Below are positions 22,163 to 33,235 of a stretch of 64,000 nucleotides of DNA, in pieces. Within the stretch, counting starts at the first letter, position 1; each line of letters begins with the position of its first letter. This stretch comes from Anniella stebbinsi (Eukaryota; Chordata; Lepidosauria; Squamata; Anniellidae), in NCBI GenBank assembly GCA_029215795.1, contig JARDYH010000007.1:63480763-63544762 (forward strand), written 5' to 3'. The translations under genes and the position numbers were made by a program. The notes beneath the pieces are model-generated. The model was not told the DNA's origin. It saw only the letters and a program-made list of their open reading frames with translations, and searched no databases.

Positions 22163-22508
22163 GGCCTCATCTACAAGAATTCGCCTTTACGCCTGGTGAG
22201 GCGATTATGCGCCTATTTGCAGAAGCGCTTTTACGCCTAATACCTCTGTAGTAGAGGCGGCGAAGCGCATTACTGGACGACTGAAATGCGATTTAAACTG
22301 TTGACATGCAGAGAATCGCTTGTTCACATAGTCAAAATGCGCTTTAATGGCCGGAGCAAAATAAAACTCACTATTTAACGCGCATTCGATAATACGCATA
22401 ATCGGAGAGAAAACGCGCCTCTACGCCCGATTTGCGCTCCATTCTTTTAGAGGTAAAATTTTTAATGTGCCTTGAAAGAGCTTTAAATGCCTCTTGTAGA
22501 GGCAGCCT
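22163..22508 (+). mobile_element. GCGC-rich interspersed repeat, copy A
   Basis: One of four copies of a repeat of about 345 bp. It is defined by CTACAAGAATTCGC near the left end, a GATTATGCGC motif, repeated GCGCTT/GCGCATT words, and a right end of TAGAGGTAAAATTTTTAATG...CTCTTGTAGAGGC. The left CTACAAGA and right TCTTGTAG are inverted, so a non-autonomous DNA transposon is the best guess. I see no duplication that fixes its ends and no coding frame. I do not recognise the family. Confidence 0.75.
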
Positions 22509-23394
22509 AAATCTACTCTCCTCACCCCTGTTTTGTGCTCCCTGGGACCTCTCTCCACAGCAAGAGTGGAGGAGGAGGATCACCATGGAGCCCCCTCTGT
22601 CAGTGCCTGGCACACTGTACTCATGTGGCCAATGGTAGAGCTGGGGAAAGAGGGAGAGATTCCTGGACTTGTTCTCAAATGCCTAAGGACTAGCTGCTTC
22701 AAGGAAGGGAGGGAGGGAGGGAGGGAGGGCAGATGGACAAGGCCACTGTCCTCTCCTCACCTGATGGGATTTCGTTTCATTGAAGGCATTTTATTGGCAG
22801 GTCATGATCTGGCCTTCCTAACAAGGAAGAAACTGTTACATCCGAAGCATAGAGATCTTCTCTGCCAACTGCCATCCCTCGTGGATTTAGCCCAAACTTT
22901 GTTGTTCCCCCGCTGTATCTCAATGGTGTTTAGTATACATTTTTTGAAAAGGGTTTATAAAAGTACAGAAGGTGGTAAAATTTCTCCATAAAGTGCCCAG
23001 ATGGAAGGAAAATACAAAGAAACAGATGGCATTTTTATATCTCAGCATTTATGGAGTTGTAGCATATTCCACAGGGTGGTCCCATGGCGAGAGTCGGGGT
23101 GATGTGGCTTCAAACCTCGCCTTGGGGGTGGTGCCCCAGTTCAAATTTCTGCTGCTTTGAAAGTGTTAAAGTTTGACTGTGAATGCCTAAAAGAAATGTA
23201 TTTTACTGTATTCTTATTGTAACCTTGCAATTGCTCATAGTAAATAGCAGCTGCATAGATAAGTAGAGAAATATCATATATCTTTCTTTTATTAGAAGGC
23301 TGGTGGCCAGTTAACTCCTAAAACCTGTATCTAAATGATAACCCAAGATCCTTTGCCAACATCTCTGCCACACTTTGTTCTAATAACTTTGTCC

Positions 23395-23397
<3 letters not shown>

Positions 23398-23426
<29 letters not shown>
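23398..23426. repeat. (CA)n microsatellite
   Basis: About 14 CA units. Confidence 0.92.
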
Positions 23427-23429
<3 letters not shown>

Positions 23430-24716
23430 TAGTTATCTAGGAAAGTTTGTAATGTTAAAGAAGACCCTGTCTTAATCATTTGGTGTAACATTTGGTTGCA
23501 AACACAATGGCCTGTTTTCTTTGAACTGGAAATGTGTGGAGAATGTTGGCGTTTCATTTCAAGGGAAGACCATGAGATTGGGGAAGGATAATGTGCATGA
23601 AGACTCCAGTCAAGCATCAAAGTCATCGAGATGTGTGCAAATGGACAGGAGGTGAGGAGGGAGGACCTGCTTGGCAGAAGAAAAGTGGCAAAGTCTCTCT
23701 AGTACTGCCTAGGATTGGGAGATATCAAAGAGGCACCGAAAGACTGTAGCATATCACAAAGGACAATACATCCAGGAACTCACTCCGGATGGGCACTGCT
23801 TGTCTATTTATAACCAAAGCAATGAAGAAGACCCCCTCACTGAAGCCCCCTCCTCTTTGAAAGTATAAGAACCCCAGAATTCCGGAAGCAAGTTGGGTGA
23901 TACATGTAACAGGACGTTGGATAAGACGTGCACCTCTGTCAAACCTCTGTCCTACCTCCATGTTATACCAGTTGCTCAGCTAGTACTAGTTGCATGAGTG
24001 TAAGTTTGAATGGGGAGACAGCTCTCTTTGATTATGGCTACTGCCTTTTACTACCTGGACTTGAGCTGGTGCCTCACCCTACCTGTTGTCTTTCATTGCC
24101 TTTGGGAATGAAGCTTTAAGCAACTTTCAATCTTGGTGTTTTCCTTGTTTCTGTTCTATAAGATCCTGGGAAACACAGCCCTGGTCAACTGAGATTTCTG
24201 GTTTGATAAAGAATGAGCATCATCATGGGATTGAGAAGGGGCAGCTGTGGTAGGTAGCCTCTCTGCCTAGGCAGAATTTGCTGGAACACAAATGCATGAA
24301 GAGAGTGGGGGGGGGGGTAGATAGAATGAACTCCACAAAGCAGTGGAGGGCCTGAGGGCCACACTCTTTGCTGCTGAAGGCATCTTCTGTGGCTGTGGCT
24401 TGGATGTGAGCTACAGCAGCTGTGGGCCCCCTCTGGCTCAGAGTCCACAATGGCCATGAAATCACCAGCAGTTGAGGGTGGAGGTCTCCTGCCTGAAGCA
24501 AAACCTGTGTTCCAGATGGGGGTGGAATAATGCTCCAAGAAACATTCTCAGTGCTTTATCCTTCCAGCATAAAAGCCAATGCTAGAACCCTAACGTTGCC
24601 TTTAGAACAGCCCATGGTCCACCCCCCAGCACCTCCCATTAAGAAGCTTCCAGCCATCAGAGGTGGGGAAGGCTTCCCAGTCAGAGAAGAGAGCCTGGCC
24701 AAAAGCATAAGCACTC

Positions 24717-24765
24717 TCCTCCTCCTCCTCCTCCTCCTCCTCCTCCTCCTCCTCCTCCTCCTCCT
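24717..24765. repeat. (TCC)n microsatellite, about 16 units
   Basis: Uninterrupted TCC/GGA tract; a strong polypurine-polypyrimidine stretch. Confidence 0.92.
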
Positions 24766-25560
24766 TCCTTATCATGGCTATCACAATAAGGCCAAGGGTC
24801 CAAGGGGCCTGATGATCGGGGGGATGGGGACAGAGGAGTCTTTTTCTAGGCCTCCACACAACTCTGCAGGGTCCATCAATGTGAGAAGTGGTGCTCGGAG
24901 AAGACCCTTCCTCAGTGTTCAAGACAGGTGGGGATCCCCAAAATCCCAGGTGATGAAGGCCCAGCCTGTCCTTTCTGTTTAGGCAGTTCGCAGAAGGCTG
25001 GGTCTCTTTCCTGTTCATGCCGCTAAATATGACAGGGGGTTAGTGGCACATTTGTGAGCTGATGCTCTCCATTGTGCGGTTTGATGAGTTAATACTTAAT
25101 AAGAGGTTTGACTAGAACCCAGACCTCAGGGAATCCAGCTTGTTACCTACTTTTCTTTTTAAGGGGTTTGAAAATTCACAAAGTGTGAATTATTAAATTA
25201 CAAATTCACAGATTATGAATTGCAGATTGTGAAATACAAAACAAGCAAATTAATCAGAGGCAAGGAAAAGTGACTGAGATTCTTGAAGGCCATAAATTTA
25301 AATTCAAGTATTTGCCAAAGGAAACAAACATGCCTCTTTGATTCATGAATATAAAAATCCCTGATTATTTCAGCTCCACTCTGGAAAGATGGTTTCTGCT
25401 CAAAGCTTTTCGGGGGAGTGGAAATCACTTTGCATAAAACATTCACGTCCAGATGTCAGAAGCGCCACAGTGTGTGTACTGGAGGTGTGGGAACTGGGAG
25501 AGGTACTCCACACCAGTTGCCAACAGAGCCTCTTCTTTGTGAGCAGGCAGAGCTTGGGGG

Positions 25561-25609
25561 CAGGCAAGCAGGCAGGCAGGTAGGCAGGCAGGCAGGCAGC
25601 CGGCAGGCC
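25561..25609. repeat. (GCAG)n microsatellite, imperfect
   Basis: About eleven GCAG units with a few substitutions. A cleaner GCAG tract lies at 37,868-37,913. Confidence 0.88.
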
Positions 25610-25713
25610 AGACTATCCTGTTTCCTTAGTGGGATCCCACAGGCTAAGCTGACTGTTCCCTAGGAGAGTGGCTTGGTAGCATCAATGTTGTGCCAGCAGA
25701 ATCTGACTCTTAG

Positions 25714-25795
25714 GGTGGCTTCATGGCTGAGTGGGGACTACAACCTGGATCTTCTGAGTCCCAGTCCAGCCCTCTAACCAGTACACCACCCTAGA
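25714..25795 (-). mobile_element. MIR-like tRNA-derived SINE fragment
   Basis: On the minus strand it reads as a tRNA-like head: GGTGTACTGGTTAGAGG (A-box region), then the anticodon-arm-like part and a degraded B box, ending in 'CTCAGCCATGAAGCC'. This layout is typical of CORE/MIR-type SINEs in reptiles. Only the head is kept. Confidence 0.65.
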
Positions 25796-27242
25796 TCTCA
25801 TTAAATGATGAAGATCAAAATTTATGTGGCAGTGTATTTTGAATTTTTCAGTTTTCAGGCAATCAACTTTCATCTGGAAACACATCCCATTTTTAAAAGA
25901 GAGAGAGACTGCTTTTGTGTATTCATAATTTATTAAGAAGTTTTCTTGCAAAACCTTTGTAACAAATTACTGAGAAATCTTGTCACCAAAAGTGCTGCTA
26001 ATGCCAAAACATGCAGCTGGAGGGGGAGGGATCTAACCTGCTACGAATTCTTCCTCAAAGAGCCCTTCATTTGTGTTCAGGTGAGACGTTTCCATTCGTT
26101 TCCCAAACTGGCCTGCAAGGCAGCCCTACTCCAACCCAAGAGCCCTTGGCAGGGCGTGTGCTGAGTCTGGGCCCTGGGCCTGCCCGCCTACACAGCCTCC
26201 TAAGCAGGGCCAGCCTGTTTTCAGGTTCCTTCCACACCAAGCCTCATCCAGACATCCTCCTCCAGGTTCCCCCTGTGGTCCAGCCCCAATGCTCTTCTGT
26301 GAGCTCCTCGGAGACTTCACTGTGGGTCTGCACCCACCCCTCCCTCCCTCCCTCCCTCCCCTGGGCCCTTAACTGCTCAGAGGCTGATGCTCTTCTTCTC
26401 AGCAGCCAGGAAGTCCTGCTTCCTGACTTCGTGCCTGTGTCTGGCCTGTTAAAGCATGGCCATTACCCACGCAAGGCCACGGAATGTCACTACACCCACA
26501 GCCGACATACACCAGAAGAGATGGCTCCACGCATCCCACTCCCAGCACTCTGAAGCATGGAGCAGCCAACCTTCAGGTGTCTGTATTCAGGATCCAGGAT
26601 CCTGGATCCTGTTGCTTTCTGGCAGCCTCTTCTCTTACCTGGAGGAGGAGGAGGAGGAGGAGGAGGATTTAACCTTAGCAACAGAACAACCAATAGAAGG
26701 ATGTCAGCCATGTAACTCTGTGGAAGATTGTTGCCATGGGCATCTCTTCTGCCGGGACACCATGTGGAGCTCTGAGTGGCATCTCTCAAGCTCTCTTGAG
26801 CGAAAGCAGCTTGAGGGGTCCTGGCCACAATTAAGCACAGGGCAGCTTCTTCTTGGCAAGGATCCGTGGGTTATGGAAGCTGGTTGGCTGGTTGCTTGCT
26901 GGCTTCCTACACAACGCATGAGCTTACAAACCATCAGAGACTTTTTATTTACTTGGGTGCCATTGACAAGCTATGCAGAGTCTAGGGGAGGATCAATGGA
27001 TAAACCCCATCAGTAGCGATCGATTTTGCATCTACTGATTTATGCATATGGAGACATTCTGAGGAGGAACAGCACTTGAAGGGGGTCATGTGAAGAGTGA
27101 AGGAGGTCAGTTATGTATGAGCCACACTTATTCTGATATTTAATATTATGAAACTTGGTAAACATATGATTTATTCTAATTTCCATGGATATATTTGTAC
27201 AGCTTGTCACAGTCATGTTACTGATTTATAACATAAAAAAGA
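25796..27242. other. Unclassified sequence
   Basis: No gene recognised. A CCCT patch (26,338-26,360) and a GGA tract (26,641-26,667) are the only simple repeats. Confidence 0.45.
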
Positions 27243-27320
27243 GCCTGTCCCTCTTTTACATGCAGGAGGTCCCAGGTTCAGTCCCTGGCAGCATCTCAAG
27301 ATAAAGTGAGAAAAGAGTCT
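27243..27320 (+). mobile_element. tRNA-derived SINE head, plus strand
   Basis: 'TTTTACATGCAGGAGGTCCC' region with the B box GGTTCAGTCC at about 27,274-27,283. Belongs to the family at 9,272. It is cut off at about 27,320, where an inverted copy begins. Confidence 0.65.
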
Positions 27321-27327
27321 TGCCCAG

Positions 27328-27478
27328 CATTGTCAACACAGACTGGCAGCAATGGCTCTCCAGGGTCTCAGGCAGGATTCTTTCCAGCCCTACCTGGAGA
27401 TGCTGCCACTGGGGACTGAACCAGGCACCTTCCGCCTGCAGAGCAGGAGCTGTGTCACACTGAGCTATGATCCCTGCC
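27328..27478 (-). mobile_element. tRNA-derived SINE, minus strand
   Basis: Reverse-complement copy of the same family: 'TGTCAACACAGACTGGCAG' body, then the B box as GGGACTGAACC (27,412-27,422) and the A box as ACTGAGCTATG (27,459-27,469). It faces the head at 27,243. Confidence 0.75.
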
Positions 27479-28808
27479 TTGCTGCAAATAGCGTTTCTGG
27501 CAGTTCTTTCCATTTGCAATTAGGCAGGATGGCATTGTCTTCCCCTCACTTGGAAGGACAGCCTGCAAACACACACCCAGAGCACTCTTTGAGGCCTGGC
27601 AAAAGATCCGCTTTAGTGGCTCCTCTCATGTGGCATCTGCCGCTGCTGGCAGCCAATGACAATGAAGGAGGCAGAGCTAGAAACTTTGGTCATGCACCCC
27701 AGCTGTGGGCTGCCATAAACCACCATCGCTAGGGTTAGGGTTTGTCTTTGGCCAGGTGGGAACGGGCAGTGCTCAGCTGGTAGTGTTCAAGGATGTGGCC
27801 AGCTGGCACAAGCCTGGGGTAGCTTCGTGGCTGTGTCGGAAAAGGCTGCCTTGATGGCCTCATTCTGAGAGTGGCAAGGAGGGAAGGGTGTGGACCTTCT
27901 CCCAGAGCCACCCAAGAGCAGGGTGGGGAACAGGAACCGCTCCAGAGAGAGGCAGCATAGACACAAAGGAAGCACGAGGCTGACTCACAGGAAGGACAGG
28001 AAAGGTGCCAGGGTAGGCGGAGTCTGTCTCGGCCCAGGGGAAATGTTCATATTGCTCCAACTAGAAATGTGCTGCTGTTTTCATAAATGACTTTCCTCTG
28101 AGGATTTTCACAGCGGTTTTTGTTCCCCCCCACACACACATCCTTTGCTTGGATGGCTGCCAGAGCCCTCTCGAGAAAGCATGTGTGTATTTGAAGCCCA
28201 GTGTGGCTGAATGACCAGGTGGGCGTGTTAAGCATCCAGTCTCCCAATTAGAGGCAGGAGGCCAGGCAGGCTGTTAATCAGTCTCCAGAGCGATGGATGC
28301 TTAAATGCTACTTTTTATAAGATAAATTAATGAGGTAAACATGGAGCAACTCAATAAGGAGGGTAAACAGTGAGGAAGAGGAGCACAGGATGACGCCCAG
28401 CAGCTGCTGATCCTGAGCCCCGGTGCTGGGTCTCCTTCACTCAGGCAGCTTCCACCTTGTGGTGCTTTGGCACTGCTGTGACATTGCTCTTCCACAATCA
28501 GCCGGCAGTGGCGTTGCAATTGTGGCTTCACACACCCATTAATGTAGCACTGCGTTTCTCCAGCAACTCCATTCCCTGTGGCCCAAATCCTTCCATACTG
28601 TGTATTCAGGAGTCAGGCCCTCCTGCTGTACCTTCACTCTCCATGCCACGATGCTTGACAGCAAAGTGGCAGGACTCAGATTGGCTCCTGCTACCACCAT
28701 TGCACCCTGGGGTCATGTCAACCATTGCATTTCCCTGCATGGAGATGAATCCCCAGCGAGGGGCAATTGCATCAGAGCTCAGCCAGCGCCAAATATGGCA
28801 TAGAATGG
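27479..28808. other. Unclassified sequence
   Basis: No gene recognised. An AT-rich, repeat-poor part at about 28,200-28,360 (ATTA-containing words) is a weak candidate for conserved non-coding DNA. Confidence 0.4.
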
Positions 28809-28911
28809 GTGGGCAGCCCCTGTCACTCTGTCAAGGGCACCAGGAGCTAACTTAGTCTCCTGGTCATCCAACCTCCCCCCCCAACTGCCCCCACTCATCC
28901 GCATTGTTTTG
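28809..28911 (+). repeat. Direct repeat of about 103 bp, copy 1
   Basis: Almost identical to 29,036-29,136 from GTGGGCAGCC to GCATTG, differing mainly by the length of a C-run and one or two substitutions. No terminal inverted repeats, and flanks differ, so it looks like a local duplication. Confidence 0.88.
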
Positions 28912-29035
28912 TCCACATGCTGTGAAGCCGCCCAGCCTGAGTCATGCGCAGCTCCTGCTCTGTCCTTCTGTGCACAGTGTAGTCACTACTGCCAAGGCTG
29001 ATGAGGCGGGTGGATGGGTGGGCGGAGAGGGGAGA

Positions 29036-29136
29036 GTGGGCAGCCATGTCACTCTGTCAAGGGCACCAGGAGCTAACTTAGTCTCCTGGTCATCCAACCT
29101 CCCCCCCAACTGCCCCCACTCATCCGCATTGCTTTG
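29036..29136 (+). repeat. Direct repeat of about 101 bp, copy 2
   Basis: Second copy of the unit at 28,809-28,911, with start points 227 bp apart. High identity implies a recent event. Confidence 0.88.
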
Positions 29137-29529
29137 GCGGCGGCAGCAGCAGCACTCGGAGTGTAAACACAGCAGGCTTTGCCCTATCCCTGACCAAGGT
29201 GTTCACATAATAAGCAAGGTCAAAGAGACTCAGGCACTTGAGCATGGCTTGGGCTGGCCTGATGCCTGTGCTGTCCTCATGCAGACATGCATGTTCTCCT
29301 CATGGAGAACTGCCCCTGCCCCTTTCTCTCCCTGCACTCCTCTCTCATTTTCCCCAGGGCAGGATCCTGTTTACTGATGTCAGCGGAGGATTTCTGCTTT
29401 TGGTAGAGGAAGTTGGAACAATGTGCAGCAATTGCATAACTCAAAATGCTTCACGTACATAATCTCAATAGCTCTTCCAACAACAGTATGCACATTAATG
29501 GGTGTATATAAGGCTGCCCATGATGACCT
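29137..29529. other. Unclassified sequence
   Basis: Short CGG/CAG-like patch at its start, then nothing recognised. Confidence 0.45.
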
Positions 29530-29882
29530 GGGGTGCCTCTACAAGAGGAATTTAAAGCTCTTTCAAGGCACATTAAAAAAATTACCTCTACAAGAACAGA
29601 GTGCAAATCGGGCGTAGAGGCGCGTTATCTCCCCGATTATGCGCATTATCGAATGCACGTTAAATTGCAAGTTTTATTTTGCTCCGTCCGTTAAACCGCA
29701 TTTTGACTGTGTGAATAAGCGCTTATGCACATTAACTACTTGTAAAGCGCATTTTGGAGATCTGTTAATGCGCTTCGCCGCCTCTCGCCGCCTCTCGTGC
29801 AGAGGGATTAGGCATAAATGCGCTTCTGCGATTATGCGCATAATCGCCTAACCAGGCACAAAAGCGAATCCTTATATAGGGG
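29530..29882 (-). mobile_element. GCGC-rich interspersed repeat, copy B
   Basis: Full-length minus-strand copy of the family at 22,163. It begins GGGTGCCTCTACAAGAGG and keeps the perfect palindrome GATTATGCGCATAATC (29,829-29,844). An internal second CCTCTACAAGA occurs at about 29,584-29,594. Confidence 0.8.
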
Positions 29883-29989
29883 ACCTAAGCTGAGGTTTGA
29901 ATGGGGAATTCTGCCATGTCCCTTATGCTCTTACACCTTCTGTGGCTCCAGCTCTCAGTACCTCTGGTGGACCAAAAAAGACACATTGT

Positions 29990-30412
29990 ATCATGAACTC
30001 TCTGGTCAAATTGAGCAGTCATGGAATAAGAAGAAAGATCCTCTTATGGATCAGTAACTGGTTAAAGGACAGAGAGTGGGAATACATGGTAAATTCTCCC
30101 AATGAAGGGATGTAAACAGTGGGGTCCCACAGGGATCTGTACTGGGACCAAGGCTTTTCAATTTGTTCATAAATGATCTGGTATTGAGAGTGAGCAGCGA
30201 GGTGGTCAAGTATGACTTAATGACTCCAAATTATTTATGGTTGTTAAAACAAACAGAGTTTGCCACAGCTCTGAAAGGATCTCTCCAAACTGGGAGAATC
30301 AACATCAAAATGGAAAGTGTGGTTCAATGCAAGAAAGTGTAAAGTGATGCATGTTGGGGCAAAAACTCCCAACTAAACATGTACACTAATCAAGACAGAG
30401 ATCTTGGGCTTG
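29990..30412 (+). mobile_element. CR1 LINE reverse-transcriptase fragment
   Basis: Translates in shifting frames to 'WLKDREWEYMVN' and a 'VGSHRDLYWDQGFSICS'-like segment (the 'SGVPQGSVLGPLLF' box), then a lost catalytic box (about 30,210) and the 'SKCKVMHVGAK' equivalent near 30,330-30,362. It follows the same order as the CR1 at 17,100-17,320. Heavily mutated; non-coding now. Confidence 0.72.
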
Positions 30413-30675
30413 ATGAAAAAGTCAAGCCACACTACAAATCTTGTCACCCTACAGAAGAGCAAAGGTGTCTTTAGCTCCTTTCTGAGGCAACATCTCCCCT
30501 TAGCTACCTTAGTAGGTGAGAATGTCAGTCAGCAGAGCTTACTTGGAGATTTATTTGCCTGCCACCCGCATAAGAGAGTTGTTGAAATGAATTGAATTGA
30601 CCTACCTTGACAAGGCTTTGCACACTGGACCATGAGCCTACCATGAGTTGACTTTGCCTGCCTTGAGAGGATTTT

Positions 30676-30699
30676 ATCTATTTCTATTTCTATTTCTAT
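30676..30699. repeat. (TATTTC)n microsatellite
   Basis: About four hexamer units, abutting the A-rich tail of the next element. Confidence 0.8.
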
Positions 30700-30960
30700 C
30701 CAATCAGCAGATGGGTAACTACAACATTAAAACATCCAATATAAAATAATAATATAAAAACCCTAATAAAACCAATCAGTCAAAAGCAGAGCTAAGCACT
30801 TCTCAGTGCCTGGCTGAAGTACTAGGCCCTGGCCTAATGCTGAAATGATAGTAACTGGGCACCTGGCATGTCTCTTTAGGAGGGCATTCCAAGCCTGGGG
30901 CACATCACCATCTGATAGACTTCTCTCGGCGGTGAGACAAGAGGGGCCTCAACCTGCCAT
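30700..30960 (-). mobile_element. L2-type LINE 3' tail
   Basis: Minus strand: C-terminal-like debris (30,800-30,960, with a 'GGAGGGCATTCCAAGCC' block) running into an A/T-rich tail and a microsatellite, the same plan as at 450-835 and 11,801-12,270. Confidence 0.55.
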
Positions 30961-33039
30961 GGCTCGACTGCACTGGACACTGCCAGTTTCCCCTATGAGC
31001 ATCGCATGCCCATAGAAGGGGGCACACTGGAGCAGGGGCACTGTGGGAAGGTAGAGGCTTGCTGCAGCCCATGGACAGTGAGGTGTAGAGCAATGCCCAG
31101 CAGTACCCAGTCTTATTAGCAACATCGCTGTTGAGGCACCATCACTGGAATGGAGCGCAGAGCTCATTGCTGCCGAAAACTCAGGGCTTTCCTTGTGAAC
31201 TTCCTTCAGCCAGCTCAGCTGGGCACAAGGCTGTTGCCACCATGGCCTCTGCCCTCCTGTCATGGTGCAGAAGAATGAGCCATTCATGCTGCCAGTACTG
31301 AGAACAGGCGTGTGAATAATGGCTTCTGCAACGCCAGGCTCTGAGCTGGGCCAACCTCCTCCCCACCTTTGCAGAAGTGAGCGGGGTGGGGGTGGGGGAG
31401 GAGAGGTTAGAATTGCTTTGCTGGTGAGAGGGGTCTGGTGGGGGGTGCTCTGAGACAGAAGATACCAAAGCTTGTTTGCCTGTCTCACTCAGGCTGTTTG
31501 GCAGCTCCTATTTTTAAATTTGCTTTCTCTCTCTCTGATCTTTGTTTCTCCAGCTGCCTTTGGTTACCAAAGCAAAATACCACTGGAAAAAAAAGTGACA
31601 AGCAGTAAAGCGAGAGCAGAAGTGTGGGAGGCAGAGCGGGGGGGGGGGAGAATTTGGCTCTGCTGGCTGGGGAAGGGGGGGGCCTTCTCAGCAGGATCTG
31701 CTTCTTGACTGCGTCACAAGGGGAAATCCAGCCTTCCTTATTTGAAGGAGCTGATGAGCTACAGGTCCTCAGGACCACAGCAAGGGAAATAGGCCACAAC
31801 AGCATGGTGAACAAGCCACAGTACCTTGTTAACCTCACCATGCATGCTGGCCAAATTTCCTGAATTATCTCACGGGTGCAGTCTGCCATGCCATGGTCTG
31901 TTTGGTGGCATGGTTTGTCATGGAGTGTGCAGCCACCCTTAAATGACTGCCATCAGCCCATGGGTTGTGTGAGAATTGCTGCCCCCTCAAACAAGCCATG
32001 TTGGGGATGTGGGGATGACATGGCAAGCCACGCCAGCGAGGGTAATTAGGGAAATCTGACTGGCATGCACCATGGGGTTAACAAGCCTCAGTGGCTGTGA
32101 TCATGCAGATGGGGTCTCTGAGGCCTGATTTCTCCTGTGTAGTGCATGTGTGCATTGGGAGAAGGGATCCCACAGGCAAATGGGCATTGAAGCTCTATGT
32201 CCATAAAGTGCCACTGGTAGAATCTGGTCTGGAGAGATCCCTTTCCTCCCCGTCTGATGCCCTCCATGCAGGTGGAACACAAACACCAGAGAAGAGCAGG
32301 TAAGGTATCTCAGAGACTCACTCATGGCTTGCACCCCACTGCTGTTTTTCCTCGCACACCTATTGCTCTCCCACCCCCTCCATGATTATGTGATCATCCT
32401 CAAGTGAGTGAAATAATTTGTGTATATGCCGAACATAGCAGGCACACCTTAAATGCCAACCATGCCAGAGGAACTCCTGCAACTCCTGCCAGACAATCAT
32501 CTCTGTGGCTGGCACTGGCTTCATCACTCTCCGCAAGCAGAGTGGAGTGAATCCACATCCAGGAAGCACCTCCCAGAGCCATGGGTTCAAGGCGCCCCAC
32601 TTCCACAAGGACCAGGAGGTGCCTGCCTGTACCACCAACTGCTGGCCAGGGTTTTCCGGTGGCACAAAGGCCCGGGAGTCCTTCAGAGCCCCTCAGTCCC
32701 CAGGCAGACTGGGCCTCCATGCAGCAGAGCCCAACAGAGTCAAAGGTGCCGCTCGGGCTAACACAGCCGCTGAGAGGCCCGGAAGCAGCAGCCCTGTTGT
32801 ATTTGGCTCTACATTTCCAAATGTATTTACTTTGCTCCTGCCTGTTTCAAGTGGTAAAATATCCAGCAGGAAAAGCATGCTTGATGAGCCACAACGCTTC
32901 CTTTGAACAACTGGCTTGACGGAAGGAGAGACAATAATAAATGTTCAAGGTGGGTTTGCCTATCACACGCTTATCCATTCTCTGTGGCGCAGCTACGGCG
33001 GACAGCGGCTGAAGCTGTACAAAACCTCTTCTGCTAATG
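30961..33039. other. Unclassified sequence
   Basis: No gene recognised. The part at about 31,860-32,060 is rich in CATGG-type words and shares phrases with 53,160-53,420, so both may belong to one old unnamed repeat. Confidence 0.4.
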
Positions 33040-33235
33040 TTAGTTGAAACCTCAGTGGCCTTTAAATTCCTGGCTCTCTTCAGAGAATTCTTTGACAAAC
33101 AACATGATGTTGGCTACTTTCCAATCCACCAGTACAACTACTAATTTTAGTGACCAGTTGAATACTTTGTCTTAGATCAGCAATTTCCTATTTGAGTCTT
33201 TGAAGAGCATTGGAGTGGTTGCTGCTGTCCAGACC
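33040..33235 (-). mobile_element. CR1-type LINE RT fragment, weak
   Basis: Minus-strand translation gives 'DWKVANIMLF' like the 'DWKxANVxxIxKKG' step of CR1/L1 reverse transcriptases, followed by a remnant of the 'PGNYRPVSLTS' step in a shifted frame. Very degraded. Confidence 0.45.

Larger units (their letters stand above)
22509..25713. other. Unclassified sequence with microsatellites
   Basis: No gene recognised. Contains a GGGA patch (22,707-22,729), the CA tract at 23,398-23,426, the TCC tract at 24,717-24,765 and the GCAG tract at 25,561-25,609. Frames through the TCC tract read as poly-leucine or poly-glutamate and are not genes. Confidence 0.45.

Noticed and set aside
24530..25018. 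Poly-leucine or poly-glutamate frames across the TCC tract
   Set aside because: They are translations of a microsatellite with random-looking flanks.
27727..27745. Telomere-like TTAGGG words
   Set aside because: Only about two units; too short to call an interstitial telomeric repeat.
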